From assembly GCA_025965815.1 (NCBI GenBank), contig JAOPWF010000770.1:1-9754 (forward strand): a stretch of DNA of 9,754 bases. Direction: 5' to 3'. A program made the position numbers and the translations under genes. Below, piece by piece: positions 1 through 7,895 of the stretch. The notes below the pieces were generated by a model. It was not told the DNA's origin. It was given only the letters and a program-made list of their open reading frames with translations, and did not search any database. Numbering within the stretch: position 1 is the first letter of the stretch; every line of letters starts with the position of its first letter. This DNA is from Mycobacterium sp. Its GTDB lineage: Bacteria > Actinomycetota > Actinomycetes > Mycobacteriales > Mycobacteriaceae.

Positions 1-355
1 CCAGCTCGGCGGCTGGCCAGTGGATCATGTACATGTCGACGTAATCCAGGCCGAGGCGCTCCAGACTGGCCTCGAACGCCGTGCGGGTCGTGGTGTAGCC
101 CTGATCTTGGGTGGCCAGCTTGGTCGTGACGAACAGCTCCGAGCGCGGCACACCGGACGCCACGATCGCACGGCCCACCGCGGCCTCGTTGCCGTAAGCG
201 GCCGCGGTGTCGATCAGGCGGTAACCGGACTCCAACGCCTTGGTAACGGCGAGTTCGGTGTCCTCATCCGACAACTCCCCAACGCCGAGGCCGACCACCG
301 GCATCGTGTTCTCGTCGTTGAGTGTGACGGTGGGAATCTCAGTCGCCGACGTCAT
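1..355 (-). CDS. Aldo-keto reductase, Rv2971-like (partial, N-terminal part; continues beyond the left edge)
   Basis: Reading the minus strand from the ATG at 355-353 gives 118 residues with no stop before the window edge. It is a cytosolic NAD(P)H-dependent carbonyl reductase of the aldo-keto reductase (AKR) superfamily, a (beta/alpha)8 barrel, seen here from strand 1 to about strand 4. The catalytic tetrad is visible: D49 and Y54 in [11 protein letters not shown]79 in TTKL, and H112 in MIHWP. The sequence matches M. tuberculosis Rv2971 (about 282 aa) more closely than its neighbour does, for example in VGLGV-ELSD and TTKLAT-DQG, so I regard it as the Rv2971 orthologue. The start lies 1 bp after the stop of the upstream reductase, and a CAGGTG-like Shine-Dalgarno sits inside the end of that gene, which suggests translational coupling. 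The physiological substrate is unknown; small aldehydes and dicarbonyls are typical for this family. The C-terminal substrate-binding loops lie outside the window. Confidence 0.93.
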   Translation of the reverse strand, partial: MTSATEIPTVTLNDENTMPVVGLGVGELSDEDTELAVTKALESGYRLIDTAAAYGNEAAVGRAIVASGVPRSELFVTTKLATQDQGYTTTRTAFEASLERLGLDYVDMYMIHWPAAEL

Positions 356-356
356 G

Positions 357-1190
357 TCACCTGCCTGTGAAGTTGAAGGTCCGTGGATCGGGACCGAGCC
401 GCGTTCCGTCGTCGAGAACCCCTATTGACGTCATGTTGTCCTCGCTGAGTTCGAAATCGAACACGTCGAAATTACTCACAATCCGCTCGGGGGTCACCGA
501 CTTGGGGATGACGATATTACCCAGTTGGATATGCCACCTAATCAGAACCTGCGCGGGCGTCTTCCCGTGCTCTTCTGCGATGGCGGCGATGGTGGGATTC
601 TCCAGCAGCGAGCCCTGCCCCAGCGGGCTCCACGCCTCCGTCGCGATTCCGAGCTGAGCGTGCACCTCGCGCAATTCCTTCTGCGGAAGCAGCGGATGCA
701 GTTCGACCTGGTTGACGGTGGGCACGATGCCGGTGCCGTCGACGAGGATCCGCAGGTGTTCCGGCTCGAAATTGCTCACCCCGATCGACCGGATCCGGCC
801 CTGATCCCGCAGATGGGCGAATGCCTTGAAGGTGTCGACGAAGGTGTTGAGTTCGGGAACCGGCCAGTGAATCAGGTACAAGTCGAGATAGTCGACACCG
901 AGGAGCCCGATACTGGCGTCGAACGCCGCCAGCGTGCTGTTGTAGCCCTGGTCGGCGTTCCACAGTTTGGTGACCAGGAAGACGTCCTCACGGGCGACGC
1001 CCGAATCGGCGATCGCCCGGCCCGTCTCGACTTCGTTCCCGTACGCTGCGGCCGTATCGATGTGTCGGTAGCCGGCCGCCAGGGCGGTTCCGACCGCGCG
1101 TTCGGTGTCCGCGGGAGGCGTCTGCCAAACGCCCAATCCGACCGCGGGCATGGAATTACCGTCGTTGAGCGTGACTGAGGGAGCTGCCAT
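357..1190 (-). CDS. Aldo-keto reductase, second tandem copy (AKR5-like)
   Basis: The protein has 277 residues, the usual size for bacterial AKRs. It is a cytosolic NADPH-dependent reductase of aldehydes and ketones. Tetrad residues are D45 and Y50 ([11 protein letters not shown]), K75 (VTKLW) and H108 (LIHWP). Family landmarks follow in order: IGVSNF (136-141), [10 protein letters not shown] (159-168), and the cofactor-phosphate-binding IPKSV with R236 and SNF (228-241). I chose the ATG at 1190-1188 ([10 protein letters not shown]) because it aligns with the start of the paralogue downstream. The frame stays open back to 1526, but that stretch is antisense to lipN and has no AKR character. 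It shares its start-codon bases with lipN on the other strand, so its promoter must lie inside lipN or the mRNA is leaderless or nearly so. It is co-transcribed with the Rv2971-like gene, 1 bp away. M. tuberculosis has a single AKR here, so this is an extra paralogue; a tandem pair at this locus is known in M. smegmatis. Substrate unknown. Confidence 0.95.
   Translation of the reverse strand: MAAPSVTLNDGNSMPAVGLGVWQTPPADTERAVGTALAAGYRHIDTAAAYGNEVETGRAIADSGVAREDVFLVTKLWNADQGYNSTLAAFDASIGLLGVDYLDLYLIHWPVPELNTFVDTFKAFAHLRDQGRIRSIGVSNFEPEHLRILVDGTGIVPTVNQVELHPLLPQKELREVHAQLGIATEAWSPLGQGSLLENPTIAAIAEEHGKTPAQVLIRWHIQLGNIVIPKSVTPERIVSNFDVFDFELSEDNMTSIGVLDDGTRLGPDPRTFNFTGR
1157..1162 (+). promoter_or_regulatory. 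Possible -10 element for lipN, inside the AKR gene
   Basis: TACCGT fits the mycobacterial SigA -10 pattern TANNNT and lies 26 nt before the lipN ATG. A start site near 1169 would give a leader of about 20 nt containing the Shine-Dalgarno GAGGGAG (1177-1183, 5 nt before ATG). No convincing -35 hexamer is seen, which is common in mycobacteria. The element lies wholly within the oppositely oriented aldo-keto reductase gene. Such hexamers are frequent by chance, so this is tentative. Confidence 0.3.
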
Positions 1191-2355
1191 GACACGAAGT
1201 CTGCCAGGAGTCAAGGCACCGAGTGTCGGGCCGCCGGCGCCGGGCGCCGACCCCCCGCCGCGCGGTAAGAGCCCGTTCCGGGATGCCGCCGTCAACGCCG
1301 CCGCCCGGGTGGCGCTGCACCTCATTCCGCGCATCCCCGACCCGCTGAAACGGCTGCTGATGGGCCGTCGATCCCTCACCATCGACGGCAACACGCTGGA
1401 CACCACCCTGCAGCTGATGTTGGCCGCGCAACGGGTGTCCGGGGTCGGCGGGCTGGTGTCCAGCAACGATCCGGTGGTCGCCCGCGCGCAGTTGCGCATC
1501 GCCGCGGCAATGATGGACACCGACATCCACGTCGCGACAAGCGAGCTGGCGATTCCCGGTCCGGCCGGGCCGATTCCGGCACGGCACTACCGGCCGGGCG
1601 CCGGAGCCGCTGGGCCGGGGACATCCAGCACCGCGGCGGCTCCGCTGCTCGTCTTTTATCACGGCGGCGGCTTCGTGGTCGGGGACCTGGAAACCCACGA
1701 CGCGTTGTGCCGGCTCATCTGCCGCGACGCAGGCGTGCACGTCCTGTCGGTCGACTACCGACTGGCGCCCGAACACAAGGCGCCCGCGGCAGTGGAGGAT
1801 GCCTTCGCCGCCTACCACTGGGCGCTGGAACACGCCGCGGAATTGGGCGCCGAACCGGCGCGGATCGCCGTCGGCGGCGACAGCGCAGGCGGGAACCTCG
1901 CGACCGTGGTGTCGCGGCTCGCCCGCGACCAAGGCGTGCCCGTGCCGGTGCTGCAACTGCTCCTGTATCCAATCACCCAGTTCACTGCGCAGACCCGGTC
2001 GCGCACACTGTTCGCCGAGGGGTTCTTCCTCAACAAGCGAGACATGGACTGGTTCCACGACAACTACCTCGCCGGTTCCGGCCTGCAGTGGACGGATCCA
2101 CGGGTGTCGCCGCTACTGGCCGATGACCTGTCCGGGCTGCCGCCCGCGCTGGTGCTGACTGCCGGGTTCGACCCGTTGCGCGACGAGGGTGAGCAGTACG
2201 CGTCGGCGCTGCGTGCCGCGGGTACGACGGTTGACCTGCGGCGGATGGGCTCGCTGATCCATGCCTTCGGTAACTTCTTCCCACTCGGCGGCGGCAGCGC
2301 CACGGCGACCGCGGAGATGATCTCCGCGCTGCGGGCCCATCTCAGCCACGGCTGA
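1189..2355 (+). CDS. lipN: HSL-family esterase/lipase LipN
   Basis: The protein has 388 residues and is an alpha/beta-hydrolase of the hormone-sensitive lipase (type IV) family, which hydrolyses short- to medium-chain acyl esters. The oxyanion motif HGGGF is at 158-162, the nucleophile is S232 in GGDSAGG, the acid is D328 in GFDPLRDE, and the base is H358 in IHAF. The DYRLAPEH motif before the nucleophile is also typical. The start at 1189 (MTRSLPGV) agrees with the remembered N-terminus of M. tuberculosis LipN (Rv2970c, about 376 aa) and has a well-placed GAGGGAG ribosome site 5 nt upstream; the longer reading from 1105 is antisense to the reductase. Relative to LipN there is a longer Gly/Ala/Ser/Thr-rich linker at about 137-151, before the HGGG strand. 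No signal peptide is evident, so it is probably cytosolic or peripherally membrane-associated. It heads a run of same-strand genes (39 bp to the next). Its substrate in this organism is inferred from the family only. Confidence 0.93.
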   Translation: MTRSLPGVKAPSVGPPAPGADPPPRGKSPFRDAAVNAAARVALHLIPRIPDPLKRLLMGRRSLTIDGNTLDTTLQLMLAAQRVSGVGGLVSSNDPVVARAQLRIAAAMMDTDIHVATSELAIPGPAGPIPARHYRPGAGAAGPGTSSTAAAPLLVFYHGGGFVVGDLETHDALCRLICRDAGVHVLSVDYRLAPEHKAPAAVEDAFAAYHWALEHAAELGAEPARIAVGGDSAGGNLATVVSRLARDQGVPVPVLQLLLYPITQFTAQTRSRTLFAEGFFLNKRDMDWFHDNYLAGSGLQWTDPRVSPLLADDLSGLPPALVLTAGFDPLRDEGEQYASALRAAGTTVDLRRMGSLIHAFGNFFPLGGGSATATAEMISALRAHLSHG

Positions 2356-2377
2356 GAACCGCCCGCGCGGTCGCCGG

Positions 2378-2383
2378 TAGTCT
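2378..2383 (+). promoter_or_regulatory. Possible internal -10 element before the dsbA-like gene
   Basis: TAGTCT fits TANNNT and sits in the 39-bp gap after lipN. A start site about 7 nt downstream would leave a leader of only a few nucleotides before the ATG at 2395, or a longer one if translation starts at GTG 2458. The Shine-Dalgarno GGAAGG (2384-2389) overlaps the same stretch, so the two interpretations compete. Weak evidence. Confidence 0.2.
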
Positions 2384-2394
2384 GGAAGGCGCCA

Positions 2395-3213
2395 ATGCCG
2401 ACCGCACCCAACCACCCGGGCCGGCCGGGACCACCGGAATCGAGGATCAGCGCACCAGTGGCCACAAAACCGAAACGCCCCGCCAGCTACGACCTGAAGG
2501 CACAGGACCGCAGGCGGAACCTGGCGATCCAGATCGGCTTGACCGCCGTCGTGGTGATCTTCGCGGTCGCCCTGGTCCTCTACATCGTGATGTCCAACGA
2601 CAAGAAGCCGGCGGCGGGCGACGCCAAGGCGGTGCGGGTCGCGTCGGGCCAGCTGATCAAGAACGACAAGGGCGAGCCCAAGGCCGTGCTGTCGGTCTAC
2701 GAGGACTTCCAGTGCCCGCACTGTCGGGATTTCGAGGCCCAGTACAGCGCCACGATCAACAAGCTCATCGACACCGGCGCGGTCGCGGCCGACTACACTA
2801 TGGTCGCCATTCTTGATTCACCTTCGAATCAGAACTACTCGTCGCGTGCGGCCAACGCCGGCTACTGCGTGGCCGACGAATCCACCGACGCGTTCCGCCG
2901 GTTCCATACGGCCCTGTTCGCCCAGCAGCCGGCGGAGGGTTCCGGCACCGCCCCCACCAACGCCCAACTGATCGAGACCGCGCGTCAGGCGGGCGCCGCC
3001 AGCCCAAAGCTCTCGGACTGCATCAACAACGGCAAATACCTGAACATGGTGCAGGGGCTGGCCGAGGCAGCCAAGATCACCGCCACACCGACGATCCGCA
3101 TCAACGGTCAGGACTGGAGCCCCAGCACGCCCGACGCGCTGGTCGCCAAGATCAAGGAAATCGTCGGCGACGTCCCCGGCCTCAACGCAGCGAGTGCACC
3201 GGCAGCATCATGA
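2395..3213 (+). CDS. Membrane-anchored DsbA-like thiol:disulfide oxidoreductase (Rv2969c-like)
   Basis: This 272-residue protein has a short Pro/Lys/Arg-rich cytoplasmic segment, one hydrophobic span at about 43-66 (LAIQIGLTAVVVIFAVALVL), and an extracytoplasmic thioredoxin-fold domain of the DsbA / Thioredoxin_4 type. The redox centre is C107-P-H-C110, and the cis-proline loop is TPT with P232 near the C-terminus. Two more cysteines (in GYCVADES and LSDCINN) match a structural disulfide of the mycobacterial DsbA. It introduces disulfides into exported proteins and is reoxidised by the VKOR encoded next, whose ATG overlaps its stop codon. I kept the ATG at 2395 because GGAAGG lies 5 nt upstream, but a GTG at 2458 (residue 22, VATKPKRP) aligns better with the remembered start of M. 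tuberculosis Rv2969c (about 255 aa). The first 21 residues are Pro-rich and may not be translated. Function is confident; the start is not. Confidence 0.93.
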   Translation: MPTAPNHPGRPGPPESRISAPVATKPKRPASYDLKAQDRRRNLAIQIGLTAVVVIFAVALVLYIVMSNDKKPAAGDAKAVRVASGQLIKNDKGEPKAVLSVYEDFQCPHCRDFEAQYSATINKLIDTGAVAADYTMVAILDSPSNQNYSSRAANAGYCVADESTDAFRRFHTALFAQQPAEGSGTAPTNAQLIETARQAGAASPKLSDCINNGKYLNMVQGLAEAAKITATPTIRINGQDWSPSTPDALVAKIKEIVGDVPGLNAASAPAAS

Positions 3214-3875
3214 CCGTCGCCGCCACCACACCCACCCAGCCGGGCGCGCCACCCGAGGACGTGACCGCCCGCTCCGCCGGCGTTCCGGTAGGCCGGGCCA
3301 GCGCGATCTGGGTGCTGATCGCCGGCCTCGTCGGGTTGGCGGCGGCGGTGACGCTGACCATCGAGAAGCTGCGGGTGCTCGCCGATCCCAGCTACGTGCC
3401 GTCCTGCAGTATCAACCCGGTACTGTCCTGCGGCTCGGTGATGGTGACGCCGCAGGCCGCGGCCTTCGGGTTCCCGAACCCGTTGATCGGGATCGCTGCG
3501 TTCAGCGTGGTCGTGGTGACCGGCGTGCTCGCCGTCGGCAAGGTACGGCTACCGCGCTGGTACTGGGCGGGGCTGTCCGTCGGCACCCTGCTCGGCGTCG
3601 GCTTCGTGCACTGGTTGATCTTCCAGAGCCTCTACCGCATCGGCGCGCTGTGCCCCTACTGCATGGTGGTGTGGACGATCACCATCCCGCTGCTGGTGGT
3701 CGTGTCCTCCATCGCGCTGCAGCCGTCCCCCGCAAGCGGGAGGTACCCCCAGCGCGGCAATGCGGTCGCCCGCACGCTTTACCAATGGCGGTGGTCCATC
3801 ACCGCGCTATGGTTCACGGCAGTCATTCTGCTGATCTTGGTGCGGTTCTGGAACTACTGGTCGACCCTTATCTAG
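3210..3875 (+). CDS. Vitamin K epoxide reductase family membrane protein (VKOR), partner of DsbA
   Basis: This 221-residue integral membrane protein reoxidises the DsbA-like partner and passes electrons to menaquinone. Loop cysteines C66 and C74 lie in CSINPVLSCGSV, and the quinone-side CXXC is C148-P-Y-C151. Hydrophobic spans lie at about 31-51, 91-110, 117-140, 150-170 and 197-214, giving the five-helix bacterial VKOR layout. It corresponds to Rv2968c of M. tuberculosis (about 210 aa). Its ATG overlaps the dsbA-like stop (ATGA), a strong sign of translational coupling. Residues 173-183 (SPASGRYPQRG), between the fourth and fifth spans, look like an insertion encoded by a palindromic repeat unit at 3726-3750, which would account for the extra length. 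The insertion lies in a loop and leaves the active-site cysteines and helices intact, so the protein should be functional. Confidence 0.94.
   Translation: MTVAATTPTQPGAPPEDVTARSAGVPVGRASAIWVLIAGLVGLAAAVTLTIEKLRVLADPSYVPSCSINPVLSCGSVMVTPQAAAFGFPNPLIGIAAFSVVVVTGVLAVGKVRLPRWYWAGLSVGTLLGVGFVHWLIFQSLYRIGALCPYCMVVWTITIPLLVVVSSIALQPSPASGRYPQRGNAVARTLYQWRWSITALWFTAVILLILVRFWNYWSTLI
3726..3750. repeat. Putative short palindromic repeat unit inserted in the VKOR gene
   Basis: This 25-nt stretch contains CCCGC-AA-GCGGG (a self-complementary hairpin core) followed by GGTACC, itself palindromic, flanked by runs of C. It has the look of the GC-rich palindromic units dispersed in mycobacterial genomes. It is single-copy in this window, so repeat status rests on memory and on its encoding an apparent extra segment in VKOR. 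In frame it reads SPASGRYP; another frame reads PRKREVPP, a peptide I recall from mycobacterial hypothetical proteins. Confidence 0.45.
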
Positions 3876-3912
3876 ACAGCACGACTTCTCCGAGAGGGCA
3901 GGGGGCCGCCGC

Positions 3913-6900
3913 GTGATCTCCAAAGTCCTGGTCGCTAATCGCGGAGAGATCGCCATCCGCGCCTTTCGCGCGGCCTACGAGATGGGAATCGCCACGGTGG
4001 CGATCTATCCCTACGAGGACCGCAACTCACTGCACCGGCTCAAGGCCGACGAGTCCTACCAGATCGGTGAGGTGGGCCATCCCGTCCGCGCCTACCTGTC
4101 GGTGGACGAGATCGTTGACACCGCCCTGCAGGCGGGCGCGGACGCGATATACCCCGGATACGGCTTCCTCTCGGAGAATCCGGAGCTGGCCGCCGCGTGT
4201 ACCGCGGCCGGCATCACCTTCGTCGGACCCAGCGCCGAACTGCTGGAGCTGACGGGCAACAAATCGCGCGCCATCGCCGCGGCGCGGGAAGCCGGGCTGC
4301 CGGTGCTGGACTCCTCGGCGCCCTCGTCATCGGTAGACGCGTTGTTGGCCGCAGCTGAGACGATGCAGTTCCCCCTGTTCGTCAAGGCGGTCGCCGGCGG
4401 TGGCGGGCGCGGGATGCGCCGGGTCACCGATCCCGACGCGTTGCGCGAGGCGATCGAGGCCGCCAGTCGGGAGGCCGAATCCGCGTTCGGGGACTCGACG
4501 GTGTTCCTGGAGCAGGCGGTCATCAATCCCCGGCACATCGAGGTGCAGATCCTCGCCGACGAGCACGCCAACGTGATCCACCTCTACGAACGCGACTGCT
4601 CCGTGCAGCGGCGCCACCAGAAGGTCATCGAGCTGGCACCGGCGCCGAATCTGGCCCAGGAGCTCCGGGACAAGATCTGCGCCGACGCGGTGGCATTCGC
4701 CCGACACATCGGCTACACCTGCGCGGGCACCGTCGAATTCCTGCTCGACGAGCGCGGGCATCACGTGTTCATCGAGATGAACCCCCGGATCCAGGTCGAA
4801 CACACGGTCACCGAGGAGATCACCGACGTCGACCTGGTGTCCAGCCAGCTGCGCATCGCCTCCGGGGAGACACTGGACGACCTTGGGCTGCAACAGGATT
4901 CGATCCAGCCGCGAGGTGCGGCGCTGCAGTGCCGGGTCACCACCGAGGACCCCGCCAACGGCTTCCGGCCCGACACCGGCCGCATCACCGCCTACCGGAC
5001 ACCCGGCGGGGCGGGCATCCGGCTGGACGGCGGCACCCACCTCGGCGCCGAGATCAGCGCCCACTTCGACTCGATGCTAGTCAAAATGACCTGCCGCGGC
5101 CGTGATTTCCCCACCGCGGTGCGACGGGCCCGCCGTGGCGTCGCCGAGTTCCGGATCCGCGGCGTCTCGACGAATATTCCGTTCCTGCAGGCCGTGTTGG
5201 ACGACCCCGATTTCGAGGCGGGCCGGGTCACCACGTCGTTCATCGACGAGCGTCCGCAGCTGCTGACCGCGCGGTCGTCGGCCGACCGCGGCACCAAGAT
5301 CCTCAACTACCTCGCCGATGTCACGGTCAACCAGCCGCACGGCCCACGCCCGTCCCCGGTCTATCCCCACGACAAGCTGCCCGAGGTGGATCTGGCGGCA
5401 GCCCCGCCCGACGGTTCGCGGCAGCGGCTACTGGAACTGGGCCCGGAGGGCTTTGCGCGCTGGCTGCGCGACTCCAAGGCGGTCGGGGTGACCGACACCA
5501 CCTTCCGTGACGCGCATCAATCGCTGCTGGCCACCCGGGTCCGTACCAGCGGCCTGGTGATGGTCGCGCCCTACATCGCCCGGCTCACCCCGCAACTGCT
5601 GTCCATCGAGGCATGGGGCGGTGCCACCTATGACGTCGCGCTGCGCTTCCTCAAGGAGGACCCCTGGGAGCGGCTGGCCGCCCTGCGCGACGCCCTGCCC
5701 AATATCTGCCTGCAGATGCTGCTGCGCGGCCGCAACACCGTCGGATACACGCCGTACCCGGAGGTGGTCACGTCGGCGTTCGTCGAGGAAGCCACCGCGA
5801 CCGGGATCGACATCTACCGCATCTTCGACGCGCTCAACAACGTCGAATCGATGCGCCCGGCCATCGACGCGGTGCGCGAAACCGGTTCGGCGATAGCCGA
5901 AGTGGCGATCAGCTACACCGGCGACCTGTCCGATCCGGGGGAGAACCTCTACACCCTGGACTACTACCTCAAGCTCGCCGACCAGATCGTCGAGGCCGGC
6001 GCACACATCCTGGCGATCAAGGACATGGCCGGACTGCTGCGGGCGCCCGCCGCGCAGAGTCTGGTCAGTGCGCTGCGCAGCCGATTCGACCTGCCGGTGC
6101 ACGTGCACACCCATGACACCCCCGGCGGTCAGCTGGCCAGCTATGTGGCCGCCTGGCAGTCCGGTGCCGACGCCGTCGACGGCGCGGCGGCGCCACTCGC
6201 CGGCACCACCAGCCAGCCCGCGCTGTCATCGATCGTAGCCGCCGCCGCGCACACCGAGTACGACACCGGGTTGTCGCTCTCGGCGGTGTGCGACCTGGAG
6301 CCGTACTGGGAAGCGCTGCGAAAGGTCTACGCTCCCTTCGAATCCGGGCTGCCCGCTCCGACCGGGCGGGTGTACAGCCACGAAATCCCGGGTGGTCAGC
6401 TGTCCAACCTGCGCCAGCAGGCCATCGCCCTCGGGTTCGGCGACAGGTTCGAGGAGATCGAAGCCAATTACGCCGCCGCCGACCGGATACTGGGTCGGCT
6501 GGTGAAGGTGACCCCGTCGTCGAAAGTCGTCGGCGACCTGGCCCTGGCGCTCGTCGGGGCGGGCGTCAGGGCCGACGAATTCGCCTCCGACCCCGCACGA
6601 TTCGACATTCCCGACTCGGTCATCGGGTTCCTGCGCGGCGAATTGGGCGACCCGCCGGGCGGCTGGCCCGAACCGTTTCGGACCAAGGCGCTGGACGGCC
6701 GCCCGCCCGCCAAGCCGAACGACGAACTCAGCCATGCGGACGAGGTTGCACTCGGCGTTGCCGGACCCGAGCGCCAGGCGTTGCTCAACCGGCTGCTCTT
6801 CCCCGGCCCCACAAAGGAATTCGATGCGCATCGCGAACAGTTCGGTGACACCTCGCAGTTGTCGGCCAACCAGTTCTTCTACGGGCTGCGGCACGGCGAC

Positions 6901-7296
6901 GAACACCGCGTGCAGCTCGAGCGCGGCGTCGAACTGCTGATCGGGCTCGAGGCGATCTCCGACCCCGACGAGCGGGGTATGCGCACGGTGATGTGTATTA
7001 TCAACGGCCAACTGCGCCCGGTCGTAGTGCGCGACCGCAGCATCGCCAGCGAAGTCCCGGCCGCCGAGAAGGCCGACCGAACCAACCCCGACCACGTCGC
7101 GGCGCCCTTCGCCGGCGTTGTCACCGTCGGTGTCGCCGCCGGTGACAAGGTCAGCGCCGGCCAGACCATCGCCACCATCGAGGCGATGAAGATGGAGGCG
7201 GCGATCACCGCGCCGAAGGCCGGCAGCGTTGAACGGGTGGCGGTTTCGGAGACCGCACAGGTCGAGGGCGGCGACCTGCTGGTGGTGGTCAGCTGA
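3913..7296 (+). CDS. pyc: Pyruvate carboxylase, single-chain biotin enzyme
   Basis: The protein has 1127 residues, the same length as M. tuberculosis Pca (Rv2967c) and almost collinear with it. It carboxylates pyruvate to oxaloacetate with ATP and bicarbonate, feeding the TCA cycle and gluconeogenesis. Domains in order: biotin carboxylase at about 1-450, with the ATP-grasp glycine loop K158...GGGGRGM (162-168) and catalytic E288-M-N-P-R292 and E296; carboxyltransferase at about 520-790, with TDTTFRDAH (metal ligand D533), carboxylated lysine K703 in IKDMAGLL, and metal histidines H732 and H734 in HVHTHDT; the central PYC/OADA domain to about 1000; and the biotin carboxyl carrier domain at about 1058-1127, with biotinyl-lysine K1093 in EAMKME, 34 residues from the C-terminus. 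The start is GTG at 3913, preceded by AGGGGG (3900-3905, 7 nt spacer). It follows VKOR after 37 bp, and its stop overlaps the proposed rsmD start. All key residues are present and no frameshift is seen. Confidence 0.97.
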   Translation: MISKVLVANRGEIAIRAFRAAYEMGIATVAIYPYEDRNSLHRLKADESYQIGEVGHPVRAYLSVDEIVDTALQAGADAIYPGYGFLSENPELAAACTAAGITFVGPSAELLELTGNKSRAIAAAREAGLPVLDSSAPSSSVDALLAAAETMQFPLFVKAVAGGGGRGMRRVTDPDALREAIEAASREAESAFGDSTVFLEQAVINPRHIEVQILADEHANVIHLYERDCSVQRRHQKVIELAPAPNLAQELRDKICADAVAFARHIGYTCAGTVEFLLDERGHHVFIEMNPRIQVEHTVTEEITDVDLVSSQLRIASGETLDDLGLQQDSIQPRGAALQCRVTTEDPANGFRPDTGRITAYRTPGGAGIRLDGGTHLGAEISAHFDSMLVKMTCRGRDFPTAVRRARRGVAEFRIRGVSTNIPFLQAVLDDPDFEAGRVTTSFIDERPQLLTARSSADRGTKILNYLADVTVNQPHGPRPSPVYPHDKLPEVDLAAAPPDGSRQRLLELGPEGFARWLRDSKAVGVTDTTFRDAHQSLLATRVRTSGLVMVAPYIARLTPQLLSIEAWGGATYDVALRFLKEDPWERLAALRDALPNICLQMLLRGRNTVGYTPYPEVVTSAFVEEATATGIDIYRIFDALNNVESMRPAIDAVRETGSAIAEVAISYTGDLSDPGENLYTLDYYLKLADQIVEAGAHILAIKDMAGLLRAPAAQSLVSALRSRFDLPVHVHTHDTPGGQLASYVAAWQSGADAVDGAAAPLAGTTSQPALSSIVAAAAHTEYDTGLSLSAVCDLEPYWEALRKVYAPFESGLPAPTGRVYSHEIPGGQLSNLRQQAIALGFGDRFEEIEANYAAADRILGRLVKVTPSSKVVGDLALALVGAGVRADEFASDPARFDIPDSVIGFLRGELGDPPGGWPEPFRTKALDGRPPAKPNDELSHADEVALGVAGPERQALLNRLLFPGPTKEFDAHREQFGDTSQLSANQFFYGLRHGDEHRVQLERGVELLIGLEAISDPDERGMRTVMCIINGQLRPVVVRDRSIASEVPAAEKADRTNPDHVAAPFAGVVTVGVAAGDKVSAGQTIATIEAMKMEAAITAPKAGSVERVAVSETAQVEGGDLLVVVS

Positions 7297-7871
7297 CCCG
7301 GATCGTCGCCGGCGCGGCGGGCGGGCGACGAATCGTGGTGCCCCAAAGCCGGTTTGGACGCGGAACCCGGCCCACCACCGACCGGGTACGCGAATCGCTG
7401 TTCAACGTGCTGACCGCGCGCCTCGACCTGACCGGGCACTCGGTGCTGGACCTGTACGCGGGTTCGGGAGCGCTTGGGCTGGAGGCGTTGTCGCGGGGCG
7501 CGGCGTCGGCCCTGTTCGTGGAGTCGGACCCGCGCGCGGCCACGGTGATCGTGCAGAACATCGCGACACTCGGGCTGCAGGGGGCGTCAGTACGCCGCGG
7601 CACCGTCGCGGCGGTCCTGGCTGCGTGCGCCGACCGTGCCGTGGATCTGGTGTTCGCAGATCCGCCGTACGAGGTGCCCGCTTCCGAGGTCGAGGCCATG
7701 CTGGCGGCGTTGACCGCGGGCGGATGGGTCGCATCGGGGGCGGTCGTGGTGGTGGAACGGGCGGCATCGGGCCCGCCGGTCACTTGGCCCGATGGCTGGA
7801 GTCCGTGGCGCGACCGCCGCTACGGCGACACCCGGCTGGAGATGGCCAGCGTGGCCGACCCGCGGGCCTGA
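7293..7871 (+). CDS. rsmD: 16S rRNA (guanine966-N2)-methyltransferase RsmD, probable CTG start
   Basis: Read from the CTG at 7293 the protein has 192 residues. It transfers a methyl group from S-adenosylmethionine to N2 of G966 (E. coli numbering) in 16S rRNA during 30S assembly. It shows the family's N-terminal [13 protein letters not shown], then [13 protein letters not shown], the SAM-binding [10 protein letters not shown] (53-62), and the catalytic DPPY (123-126), as in M. tuberculosis Rv2966c (about 188 aa). The start is unusual. In this frame a stop lies at 7230-7232, and no ATG, GTG or TTG occurs until GTG 7335, which would remove the conserved [12 protein letters not shown] segment. 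CTG 7293 overlaps the pyc stop as CTGA, the arrangement seen with ATGA/GTGA coupling, so I prefer it. No strong ribosome site precedes it; only GGTGGTGGT (7281-7289) is G-rich. Product identity is secure; the exact start is inferred. Confidence 0.88.
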   Translation: MTRIVAGAAGGRRIVVPQSRFGRGTRPTTDRVRESLFNVLTARLDLTGHSVLDLYAGSGALGLEALSRGAASALFVESDPRAATVIVQNIATLGLQGASVRRGTVAAVLAACADRAVDLVFADPPYEVPASEVEAMLAALTAGGWVASGAVVVVERAASGPPVTWPDGWSPWRDRRYGDTRLEMASVADPRA

Positions 7872-7881
7872 CCTGCCCTGC

Positions 7882-7887
7882 TACGGT
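7882..7887 (+). promoter_or_regulatory. Candidate -10 element for a leaderless coaD mRNA
   Basis: TACGGT fits TANNNT and ends 8 nt before the coaD ATG at 7896, the spacing expected if transcription starts at the A of the start codon. No Shine-Dalgarno is visible in the 24-nt gap after rsmD, which also fits leaderless translation, frequent in mycobacteria. The gene could equally be read only from the upstream operon. Confidence 0.4.
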
Positions 7888-7895
7888 CGACTCCC

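Noticed and set aside
1105..1188. Longer lipN reading from ATG 1105
   Set aside because: The extra 28 residues are antisense to the reductase coding region, while ATG 1189 has a strong ribosome site and matches the remembered LipN N-terminus.
1205..1215. TTGACT on the minus strand upstream of the reductase as a -35 box
   Set aside because: A -10 at normal spacing would fall on the start codon itself and no TANNNT lies there. I could not support a promoter from it.
1191..1526. Upstream extension of the complete aldo-keto reductase on the minus strand
   Set aside because: The frame is open but antisense to lipN, and its translation has no AKR similarity; the family N-terminus begins at the ATG at 1190.
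3194..3916. A 240-codon plus-strand frame over VKOR
   Set aside because: It is an Arg/His-rich shadow of VKOR, whose own frame has membrane spans and the CSINPVLSC and CPYC motifs.
4327..5064. Long minus-strand frames antisense to pyc (also 5428-6114 and 6226-7095)
   Set aside because: They mirror the GC-rich codon pattern of pyc, lack recognisable domains and have no plausible start context.
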